Assembly (NCBI GenBank): GCA_022563535.1
Contig: JADFNE010000004.1
Location: 1 to 64,000 of the forward strand
Origin: Myxococcales bacterium
GTDB taxonomy: Bacteria; Myxococcota_A; UBA9160; UBA4427
Direction: 5' to 3'
Length of the DNA: 64,000 nt
Positions within the stretch are counted from its first letter, which is position 1, and the number at the start of each line of letters is the position of its first letter. Of this stretch, positions 1 to 7,144 are shown one piece after another. Below the pieces are notes generated by a model, which made no database searches, was not told the DNA's origin, and saw only the letters and a program-made list of their open reading frames with translations. The translations under genes and the position numbers were made by a program.

Positions 1-1002
1 CACAATATAAACGGCCCGATCCCGGAGGGTGCTGAGGTCATCAAACTCGGCCCGCTCCATGGCCCGCTGGGCGAAACGGGCTTCAAGCAGATGGGTGCGA
101 TCTCGAAAAATCTTGAATTCACCCTGCGCTCGCTCAATCCCGTCGCCATTCATGCGAGTTTCGGTAAATCGGGGACATACGCCCTCCCCCTCGCCCGCAA
201 GCTGAACCTGCCCCTGGCCGTGACCTACTACGGCGGCGACGCGACCAAGACGATCAACACGAAAAACTCCTTCATTCGCGTCTACAACCGACGCCGCGCC
301 CGGCTCTGGCGCGAGGCCGACCTCATCCTGCCCTGCTCGGACTTCATTCGCCGGGAACTCCTCGCCAACGGGGCTCCAGACGAAAAGATGATCGTCCACC
401 ACAACACCGCCGACCCAACTACGTTCCAGCCTGGCGACAAGAGAGACCTGCTCGTCTTCGCGGGTCGCTGGACCGAGAAAAAAGGCATCGACACGCTGAT
501 CACCGCGCTGTCGAAACTGAAAAAAGAACTCGAAGGCTGGAGCGTCCGCCTGATCGGCGACGGCGAACTCAAAGGTAGCCTCGTCGCGCAACTCGAGGCC
601 GCTGGCGTAGAGGCTGAACTACCCGGCTGGGTCTCGTCCGACGACATGCCCAAACACTGGGCCGAGGCCCGCATCGCCTGCGTACCCTCGAAGCGCGCGG
701 CCTCGGGCAATGCCGAAGGCCTGCCACTCGCTTGCATCGAGGCGATGCTCTCGGGCTGCGCCCTCGCCGCCACAAAACACGCGGGCATCCCCGAGTGCGT
801 AATCGACGGCGAAACCGGCTACCTCGTGGACGAGGGGGACAATGCAGCCCTCGCCGATCGCCTTGCCAAGATGCTCAGCGACCGCGAAGCCACTGCCAAG
901 ATGGGCCGGGCGGGACGCGCCTACGCGATGGAGAGTTTCAACCTGCAAAAGCAGAGCGTGATCCTGGAGGATCACCTGCTCAGAATCGCGGGACTGGAAT
1001 AG
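1..1002 (+). CDS. GT4-family glycosyltransferase, 5' end outside window
   Basis: The frame is open from base 1 through to TAG at 1000-1002, so the gene starts upstream of the window; an internal ATG at 91 is not the start. The C-terminal half is a GT-B nucleotide-sugar binding domain. Near the middle of the visible protein, FAGRWTEKKGIDTL marks the start of the second Rossmann domain. EGLPLACIEAM carries the E-x7-E motif of retaining GT4 enzymes. It should transfer a sugar from a nucleotide donor to a glycan at the inner face of the membrane. A second GT4 gene follows after 8 bases, so the two are probably co-transcribed in a surface-polysaccharide cluster. Donor and acceptor cannot be told from sequence. 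Confidence 0.85.
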   Translation, partial: HNINGPIPEGAEVIKLGPLHGPLGETGFKQMGAISKNLEFTLRSLNPVAIHASFGKSGTYALPLARKLNLPLAVTYYGGDATKTINTKNSFIRVYNRRRARLWREADLILPCSDFIRRELLANGAPDEKMIVHHNTADPTTFQPGDKRDLLVFAGRWTEKKGIDTLITALSKLKKELEGWSVRLIGDGELKGSLVAQLEAAGVEAELPGWVSSDDMPKHWAEARIACVPSKRAASGNAEGLPLACIEAMLSGCALAATKHAGIPECVIDGETGYLVDEGDNAALADRLAKMLSDREATAKMGRAGRAYAMESFNLQKQSVILEDHLLRIAGLE

Positions 1003-1010
1003 ACAAAACA

Positions 1011-2093
1011 ATGGCTAAAATTCTAACGGTCGCGCTCATCAATTCGGACTACAAGCTGACCGGCGGCGTCAAGCGAATTTTCAACATCGCCCATCCGCTG
1101 CGAGAGCGAGGCTATCAGGTACAGCTCTACAGCCCCTCGCTCGCAATGCCGAGCTGGTCGGAGCATCAGGATTTCACGGTCCGCAGTCTGGATGAGTCGC
1201 TCCGAGACGAGACCGATTGCGCAATCTTCTTCAACCCGAAGTGCATTCCCTATCGCTATCTGGCGAAGAACCCCGCCACCCATAAAGTGATCTATTTCCT
1301 GCTCAACGGCGGGCACTACAAGCAGTCCTACCAGCGATGGATCAACCGGACTCAGCGCCTGCCCGATGTCTGCCTCGCCGGCAACAATGGACGCTGGCGG
1401 AACCAATACAAGCTGCGGGGCAAGCAGGATTTCGATCTGATCGGGGGAATCGACCTTGAGCACTTTACACCTCCGGTCGAAGCTCGGCAACGACGGGACC
1501 CGGGCGAACGACTCACTGTCATCACGCAAGGGAGGGATCCGTCGAACTTCAAGGGCAAGGGGACGAATATCATCATCAAAGAACTCGAGGCACTGTCCGA
1601 GCGGATCCGCCTGGTGATCTTCTCTAATAAGCGGGTGGGTTGTTCAAGTCGCAAAATCGAGTTGACCGAAGTGGTCGCGATACCTCCCAGCGAGATGCCG
1701 GAACTGTATCGATCGGCCGATCTACTGATTCAAAATGAGGACGACGCCGGAGGCTGGAGCAATACCGCCGCGGAAGCCATGGCCTGCGGAACGCCGATAA
1801 TTTGCACACCCTATACGACGAGTGATTTTGTAGAGCAACTGAAAACTTGCTTCGTGATCGAGCGCCGATCGGGCGCGATGCGGGAGGCCGTCGAATATCT
1901 GCTTGATCGGCCCAAGCTGCTCGAGGAGATGGCCGTGTGCGGTCACCAGCGGATTCAGAATTTTTCCTGGGAGAGCGTGGCGGATCAGCTCGAGGAAATG
2001 TTCCGCGTTCTGGCGAAGAAGTCGACCGCCGAGCTGGCAGCAGCGGGGAGTGGATTCAGGCGCATGTTGGATCGTTGGAGCGTCGGTTTCTGA
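1011..2093 (+). CDS. GT4-like glycosyltransferase
   Basis: A protein of 360 residues with the two-domain GT-B layout. The N-terminus, MAKILTVALINSDYKLTGG, is a typical first Rossmann strand with a glycine-rich turn. Near residue 250, EAMACGTPIICT is the usual nucleotide-sugar binding loop of GT4 enzymes, and NEDDAGGWSNTAAEAM supplies the E-x-x-E-like acidic region. I chose ATG 1011 because homology-like sequence begins there; the frame is open further upstream only across the previous gene. It follows the partial GT4 gene by 8 bases and converges on the GT2 gene that ends at 2110. Likely a step in surface glycan assembly; substrate unknown. Confidence 0.8.
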   Translation: MAKILTVALINSDYKLTGGVKRIFNIAHPLRERGYQVQLYSPSLAMPSWSEHQDFTVRSLDESLRDETDCAIFFNPKCIPYRYLAKNPATHKVIYFLLNGGHYKQSYQRWINRTQRLPDVCLAGNNGRWRNQYKLRGKQDFDLIGGIDLEHFTPPVEARQRRDPGERLTVITQGRDPSNFKGKGTNIIIKELEALSERIRLVIFSNKRVGCSSRKIELTEVVAIPPSEMPELYRSADLLIQNEDDAGGWSNTAAEAMACGTPIICTPYTTSDFVEQLKTCFVIERRSGAMREAVEYLLDRPKLLEEMAVCGHQRIQNFSWESVADQLEEMFRVLAKKSTAELAAAGSGFRRMLDRWSVGF

Positions 2094-2109
2094 GCACAAA
2101 ACACCGAAT

Positions 2110-3120
2110 TCAGGCCCTTCCCAGGTAGTTCGCCGCGCGCTGACCCACCGCTGACAGGATATGCGAGGAAAACGGGCGCGTTGCCAGCATGGAAGGAACG
2201 CGCCAGGGCTTCGCGACCGCCGCCGATTTGCACGCCACAAGCCAGACCGAGGCAACGACCCTCGAAAACTCGGGCTCTGGCAATGACTGCATGCGGGCAT
2301 TGGCTCCAAGCAGCCTGCGAAGCCAGATCGCGACCGCGTCGAGGGAGCTGGTATCGACGGCTCCCCGACGCAATTCGGGCCGGGTCAGAATGTAGTGGAG
2401 TTTCAATTCGTTATCGGTCGGTTCGATGTCCAACTCTCCGAGAAGTTTTCGGATCACCCGAAGTTTCGTTTCGGATCCAATTTTGACCTTTCGCGTCGTC
2501 TGTTCAGAGTGCAGCCGTTTGACCGTCAGAGCTTCTGGCAGATTCGCGATGTCGTGTTCGCGGGAGAGTCGAATGTGGAGGTCGTAGTCCTGGCATTGCT
2601 CGTAGCTCTCGTCGTATCGGAGGAGCTTCAGCGTATCCGCTCGCACCATGATCGAGGTCTGACTCAGAGAGTTGTTCCAGGGAAACCAGGCCTTCATCTC
2701 GCGAGAGGTCAGGGGATGACGCTTCAGCCGACTCGTTCCGGTCATGTCGTCCTGCTTGCGAATCCAGGACCCGACGGCGACGCAATCCTTGTGAGCCTCG
2801 AGATATGCGACCTGCTTTGCCAGGCGTTCCGGCATGGCAAAGTCATCGCTGTCCAGGGTTGCGATGTAGCGCCCTCGCGATAGATCGATTCCGCGATTTC
2901 GCGTCGGTGTGTTGCCGATGTTCTTCGAATTGGTCTCCACTCGAACGCGAGGGTCCCGGTAGGAGCGGGCAATCTCGAGCGAATCGTCCTCGGATCCATC
3001 ATCGAGGATCAGAATCTCAAAATCTCGGTAGGTCTGGGCAAGCATGCTGTCCACTGCTTGCGCGAGATAGCGGCCTCGATTGTAGACCGGGATGAAGACT
3101 GTGACGGTGGGCCGATGCAT
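2110..3120 (-). CDS. GT2-family glycosyltransferase
   Basis: 336 residues. The N-terminal GT-A domain is clear: TVTVFIPVYNRGRYLAQAV, then LDDGSEDDS (UDP-sugar binding) and TLDSDDF (metal-binding DxD-type motif near residue 93). QDYDLHIRLS near residue 185 is at the position of the catalytic-base (E/Q)DxD motif. The C-terminal third is variable and has no membrane segment, so it is a soluble or peripheral inverting transferase. ATG at 3120 gives a canonical N-terminus. It lies on the opposite strand to the two GT4 genes. A terminator at 3273-3309 separates it from the gene upstream, so it should have its own promoter in 3121-3272. Confidence 0.85.
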   Translation of the reverse strand: MHRPTVTVFIPVYNRGRYLAQAVDSMLAQTYRDFEILILDDGSEDDSLEIARSYRDPRVRVETNSKNIGNTPTRNRGIDLSRGRYIATLDSDDFAMPERLAKQVAYLEAHKDCVAVGSWIRKQDDMTGTSRLKRHPLTSREMKAWFPWNNSLSQTSIMVRADTLKLLRYDESYEQCQDYDLHIRLSREHDIANLPEALTVKRLHSEQTTRKVKIGSETKLRVIRKLLGELDIEPTDNELKLHYILTRPELRRGAVDTSSLDAVAIWLRRLLGANARMQSLPEPEFSRVVASVWLVACKSAAVAKPWRVPSMLATRPFSSHILSAVGQRAANYLGRA

Positions 3121-3503
3121 TCAAGTCTCAGTTGTGGTCCGAAGTCGCACGTCGACGGGTGCGAGCAAACTGGCCCGCCAATTTCGTTTCTAGCTTCTTT
3201 TCCATCTAGGCCAACATAGTAGTCCGAATGAGACGCCGACGCGTCCGACTTCGCTTTCCTTACAGCGCTCGGAAAAAAAGGTCGAAGGCAGTTCCGATGC
3301 CCTTCGACCTCGATCACGAACAGATTCATGCGTATGACGACTAGCCCACTGCTTCAGATCACATGATTTGCAATGCAACTATGAAGTGGTGTCGCCGCAG
3401 CGTACTGTCCGGCCACGGCCCCCGCTAGGGGTTGGGCACACTGGCTGGGCGGATTTGGCAGCGGTCGGCAAGAAGAATCAAGTCCAGCAATGCCTGGTTG
3501 GGT
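3121..3503. other. Intergenic region holding a terminator and a promoter
   Basis: 383 bases with no convincing coding sequence; the short frames here show neither family similarity nor the codon bias of the neighbours. The region holds the minus-strand intrinsic terminator described separately. Between that terminator and 3121 it must also hold the promoter of the downstream GT2 gene, but I see no clear consensus hexamers. Confidence 0.6.
3273..3309 (-). terminator. Rho-independent terminator (minus strand)
   Basis: GGTCGAAGG (3280-3288) pairs with CCTTCGACC (3301-3309) around a 12-base loop. On the minus strand the hairpin is followed directly by seven T residues (the A run at 3273-3279). 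This is a canonical intrinsic terminator for the SGNH-like gene whose stop lies at 3504, about 195 bases upstream on that strand. Confidence 0.8.
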
Positions 3504-4754
3504 CTAAATGGACCCAGACAAAGAATCCATCACCCATGCGGCGATCGATCGCGCAACCAACTCCTTTCCGAAGCGATTGAAGTGGCAGCACGGATCCTGA
3601 TAGACGTCTACGGCTACGTCCCGGAAAATTTGCGTGGCGTCGTAGAAAAGCACACCCGACTCGACGATCTGGCGAGATGCCTCGAACAAGTACGGATATC
3701 CCCGGGTGGCGATCGGCGCGTAGGGATGGTTCATGTCGAAGGCAATTTTCTTTTCGGAATCCGTCAGCAGCTTGCTTCCGGCGACGTACTGATTCGGTTG
3801 AAGCACGTGGAAGTAGGTCGAGCCGACTCCTTCGAGCACGTGGTGCATCAAGATCGATGATCTCGCCCACACGTTCGCGGCCTCGGCATAGACCTGGGCG
3901 ATGTCGTCGTATTTCTCATACGGACCCTGTGCCTCGAAGGGAAGATCGGTCCTCTCGGCGAGCAGCTCCCGCTGAATGCTTCCAATACGCGCGGCGGCGC
4001 GCCGCAGCTCGCGACTGCGATAGAGGCCGAACACGGCGCTGCGAGCCGCTACCGACGACTGGGCGTCTTGGATCTGCTCGAGTTGACCCTGCCTCAGAAA
4101 GGAAATCTCGCCGGCGCCCAGGACGGTACGTTGACTGGGTCTTCGATTTACGAACGAATTCCAGGACCTCGGATAGAATGGGTAAACCTCTCGCTCGTAG
4201 TTGTCTGTGATCGGCAGCACGATGTCGTTGAATCCGTCGATGTTCACCACCGCGTCGAACTCGGCTCCCAGGGCGAGAAAAAAAATCACCGAGGCCAGCT
4301 GTTGGGGTTGCTTGAAACCATCAACCGGAAGGCTTACGATGATCGGCTCGAGTTCGAGTCCGCGTGCTTCGAACTCGAGGCGAAACGCTTCGCCGAGCGC
4401 CGTCCGCACCTGGTTGGCCACCGATCCCCCCGTGACGGCGACGATGAACTTCCCCTTGGCGCGTTGTTGCAGCGGATGTGTCCTGCCGCTGATCCCCATG
4501 GTTTCGGGGCGATCCATCACATACCCGAGATAGGGATGGAGAATGCGACGCTGAGCGATCTCGGCGAACTCGGCAACCTCAACCTCAGGACCGTCCGGCG
4601 TGCCGTTTTGCACCGTGTGCCGCGGGAGATCGCTGAGCGAATAGAAATTACCGTAGCGGGCAAAGTAGAAGAGGTGGGCGAGGGTCTCGATCGAGATCAA
4701 GACGATCAAGGCGAGGACTAGCGCGAATGACCATTGTTTGCGGAAGCTTCTCAT
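3504..4754 (-). CDS. Membrane-anchored SGNH-hydrolase-like protein
   Basis: 416 residues. A single hydrophobic N-terminal segment (about residues 8-30) looks like an uncleaved signal anchor, leaving a periplasmic domain. That domain has SGNH/GDSL-type blocks: VAVTGGSVANQV near residue 105 (nucleophile block, GGS instead of GDS), NIDGFND near 170 (the N of the block with Asn), and DPCCHFNRFGKELVA near the C-terminus (the D-x-x-H pair). Such proteins often acylate or deacylate cell-surface glycans, which fits the neighbouring glycosyltransferases. The substrate is unknown. Start ATG 4754; stop TAG; an intrinsic terminator lies downstream at 3273-3309. Confidence 0.7.
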   Translation of the reverse strand: MRSFRKQWSFALVLALIVLISIETLAHLFYFARYGNFYSLSDLPRHTVQNGTPDGPEVEVAEFAEIAQRRILHPYLGYVMDRPETMGISGRTHPLQQRAKGKFIVAVTGGSVANQVRTALGEAFRLEFEARGLELEPIIVSLPVDGFKQPQQLASVIFFLALGAEFDAVVNIDGFNDIVLPITDNYEREVYPFYPRSWNSFVNRRPSQRTVLGAGEISFLRQGQLEQIQDAQSSVAARSAVFGLYRSRELRRAAARIGSIQRELLAERTDLPFEAQGPYEKYDDIAQVYAEAANVWARSSILMHHVLEGVGSTYFHVLQPNQYVAGSKLLTDSEKKIAFDMNHPYAPIATRGYPYLFEASRQIVESGVLFYDATQIFRDVAVDVYQDPCCHFNRFGKELVARSIAAWVMDSLSGSI

Positions 4755-4958
4755 TGCGCCCCAACCGTCTGCGAAACACGGTCGCTCCGCCGGGGCCAGT
4801 CTAGCTTGTTTGTTAGCGCGTCAAATTCAGCGGATCCGTCTCGCGTGAGGAACAGACCGCCATGGCAGCTACGCTCGGTCGGAGCCGCTACTATTTCGGC
4901 CGCACGGAGCCGAGCTCCGGCGTTTTCCATTCACGTTGAATACTAAGGAGACAGGACG

Positions 4959-5564
4959 ATGGCAGGAACCTCTTTCAACAAGCCGGCACACATGGCCGCC
5001 TTCGCGGACGTTGACGATCAGTGGGGTCCGTTGGCGAAGCTCGCCGGCTAGTGGGCCAGCGACAAGGGGCGCGACTTTTCTTATTCCTACTCGGAAAAGC
5101 AGGACATCGAAAACCTCTACCGAGAAGAAATCACGTTTGACCCCTTCGGTCCGGTGGACAACGGCCCGCAACGGCTATTCGGGCTGGACTATCGCATGAA
5201 GGCCTGGCGCATCGGCGCCGATGATTTTTTCCACATGGAAGTGGGATACTGGTTGTGGGAGCCTGCTACCGGCCAGATCTCGCGCAACTTCATGATTCCG
5301 CGGTCGACGACCATCAGCGCCGTGGGAAACGCTGCGGCCGATGCCACGAGCTTCACCCTGAGCGCCAAGCAGGGATCGTCGACCAACGGCATCCTGTCGA
5401 ACGAGTATCTCTTCAAGGGAGCGGCCAAGACCGTCTCGTATGAACTCGAAGTCGACCTTTCGGGCGGCAACTACGCCTACAAGGAAGACTCGGTTCTCGC
5501 GATGTCGGCTCACGACGGCGCCGAGATGCACCACACGGACGAGAACACGCTCTCGAAGATCTAG
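4959..5564 (+). pseudogene. Nitrobindin/FABP-like heme-binding beta-barrel gene interrupted by an in-frame TAG
   Basis: ATG 4959 has an excellent ribosome binding site (AAGGAG, about 8 bases upstream). Translation runs 30 residues to LAKLAG, meets TAG at 5049-5051, then continues in the same frame as WASDKGRDFS and on to a TAG at 5562-5564, about 201 codons in all. The product resembles the THAP4-C-terminal/nitrobindin-type beta-barrel family (Pfam DUF1794, annotated as FABP or heme-binding beta-barrel). Family-like blocks are ITFDPFGPVDN and HMEVGYWLWEPATGQISR. The stop replaces one residue inside the conserved L-x-G-x-W-x-x-x-x-G block. Only one base is needed to restore a sense codon. It could be a recent nonsense mutation, a sequencing error, or readthrough. 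Reinitiation at ATG 5154 would lose the first strands. Confidence 0.75.
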
Positions 5565-5604
5565 ACCGAACGAATCGAACGACGGTTCGATTGAATTTAC
5601 ACAG

Positions 5605-5637
5605 GGGAGCATCGGCCCGATTCGGGTCGATGCTCCC
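5605..5637. terminator. Long perfect hairpin, terminator-like but without a T run
   Basis: GGGAGCATCG (5605-5614) pairs perfectly with CGATGCTCCC (5628-5637). The inner part (CCCG with CGGG) extends the helix to about 15 pairs with a 3-base loop. It lies between the broken nitrobindin-like gene and the molybdenum hydroxylase operon. No U tract follows on either strand, so it may be an attenuating or transcript-stabilising structure rather than a classic intrinsic terminator. Confidence 0.6.
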
Positions 5638-5703
5638 GACGTTTCACCTGTTGATCCCGGCTGATTTCGGAGTAGACGTGCGGCACGGGCGCAACGCGCC
5701 ATA

Positions 5704-6615
5704 ATGACGGACCCTGAACCCGTCGAACCGAGCCGAGGAGCCCCACCGTTGCAAGCGTCTCGTTACGAAGCCCCCCAGAACGTCGAAGCAGCCGTCGCGC
5801 TGCTCAGAGCCCAGGGCGAAGCGCGTGTGCTCGCCGGGGGCACAGACCTCATTGTGCAAATGCGCCTCGGTGCCCCCAGGCCCGGCGTCTTTGTCGACAT
5901 CAAGCGCATTCCCCGCTTGAACGCGGTTCTGCTCGACTCGAAGGGACTCAAGCTCGGAGCGGCCGTTCCGGCGGTAGATGTCTTCGGCAACGATTCGATC
6001 CGCAGCCTCTGGCCCGGACTTGCCGAAGCCACCGACCTGATCGGATCGAGCCAGATCCAGGGTCGCGCGACCTGGGCTGGCAACCTCTGCAACGCCTCGC
6101 CTGCCGCCGACGCGGTCCCGGCGCTGGTCGTGTGCAACGCGAAGGCGATCATCGCCGGACCCGACGGAGAGCGATCCGTCGCCGTTGAAGATTTCACCAC
6201 CGGGCCGGGACAGAACGTGCTCGAGCGCGGGGAGTTCGTGGTCGAATTTAAAGTGCCGGCACCCGAGCCGAAGACCGCCGATGCTTATCTGCGCCTGATC
6301 CCGCGCAGCGAGATGGACATCGCCGTCGTGGGTGCCGCTGTCTCCATCAGTCTCGACCGCGACGGTGTAGTTTCCGCAGCTCGCGTCTCCCTCGCCGCGG
6401 TGGCGCCAAAGGTTCTGCTCGTCCCGGCTGCGGCCGAGGCGCTCGTCGGATCGCGACTCGACGACAGTGCGCTGGCTCGCGCGGCTGCGGCGGCGAGCGA
6501 CGCCGCAAATCCGATCAACGATCGCCGGGGCACGATCGAGTACCGAAAGAAGATCTCGGGGGTGCTCACAAAACGCGCCGCCAAAATCGCCTACGAACGC
6601 GCCCGGGCGCGTTAG
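5704..6615 (+). CDS. Molybdenum hydroxylase FAD-binding (medium) subunit, CoxM/XdhB-like
   Basis: 303 residues, the usual length for this subunit. The FAD-binding motif VLAGGTDLIVQMR lies near residues 42-54, and the second conserved block ATWAGNLCNASPAADAVP near 120-137 contacts the flavin. It passes electrons from the 2Fe-2S subunit to an acceptor in a three-subunit xanthine dehydrogenase-family enzyme. It is the first gene of a compact operon: the 2Fe-2S subunit follows after about 46 bases. The start is not well marked, because ATG 5704 lacks a clear ribosome binding site and TTG 5749 is an alternative. The large subunit suggests an aerobic-type hydroxylase, but the substrate is not identifiable. 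Confidence 0.9.
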   Translation: MTDPEPVEPSRGAPPLQASRYEAPQNVEAAVALLRAQGEARVLAGGTDLIVQMRLGAPRPGVFVDIKRIPRLNAVLLDSKGLKLGAAVPAVDVFGNDSIRSLWPGLAEATDLIGSSQIQGRATWAGNLCNASPAADAVPALVVCNAKAIIAGPDGERSVAVEDFTTGPGQNVLERGEFVVEFKVPAPEPKTADAYLRLIPRSEMDIAVVGAAVSISLDRDGVVSAARVSLAAVAPKVLLVPAAAEALVGSRLDDSALARAAAAASDAANPINDRRGTIEYRKKISGVLTKRAAKIAYERARAR

Positions 6616-6661
6616 TCCTTTTGACGAAAGCAATCCAGCATAGAGAGTGAGAACAAGCAGC

Positions 6662-7144
6662 GTGGCAAAGATTCAGATTCAAACGACAGTCAATGGCGAG
6701 CCCGTCGAGTTCTTGTGTGAAGGGCAGCAGAGCCTGCTCTCCACCCTGCGCGACGATCTCGGCCTGACGGGCACGAAGGAAGGTTGCTCGACCGGCGATT
6801 GTGGCGCCTGCTCGATCATGCTCGAAGGACGGCTGGTACCCGCGTGCCTGGTGCTGTCCGCGGAAGCCGAGGGACGCGAGATCGCGACGATCGAGGGCGT
6901 CGCCGACGGATCCTCGCTGCACCCCATCCAACAAAAATTTCTCGAACACGCCGCACTGCAGTGTGGCATCTGCACACCCGGCTTCATCATCGCGACCCAG
7001 GCGTTGCTCGAGCGCAATCCGAATCCCAGTGAGGAAGAGGCCCGCTACTACCTCGCCGGCAACCTCTGCCGCTGCACGGGTTACGACAAAATCATTCGCG
7101 CAGTCCTCGACGTTGCGGCGGAGCTTCGGGGAGAAGGCGCGTGA
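6662..7144 (+). CDS. Molybdenum hydroxylase 2Fe-2S (small) subunit, CoxS-like
   Basis: About 160 residues. The plant-type 2Fe-2S cluster is given by GCSTGDCGACSIML near residue 45. The C-terminal all-helical 2Fe-2S domain is given by CGICTPGFI and NLCRCTGYDKII; all eight cysteines are present. It relays electrons from the Mo cofactor to FAD. I place the start at GTG 6662 (VAKIQIQTTVNGEP); GTG 6647, five codons upstream, is equally possible. The stop TGA overlaps the GTG start of the large subunit (GTGA), a sign of translational coupling. Confidence 0.92.
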   Translation: MAKIQIQTTVNGEPVEFLCEGQQSLLSTLRDDLGLTGTKEGCSTGDCGACSIMLEGRLVPACLVLSAEAEGREIATIEGVADGSSLHPIQQKFLEHAALQCGICTPGFIIATQALLERNPNPSEEEARYYLAGNLCRCTGYDKIIRAVLDVAAELRGEGA

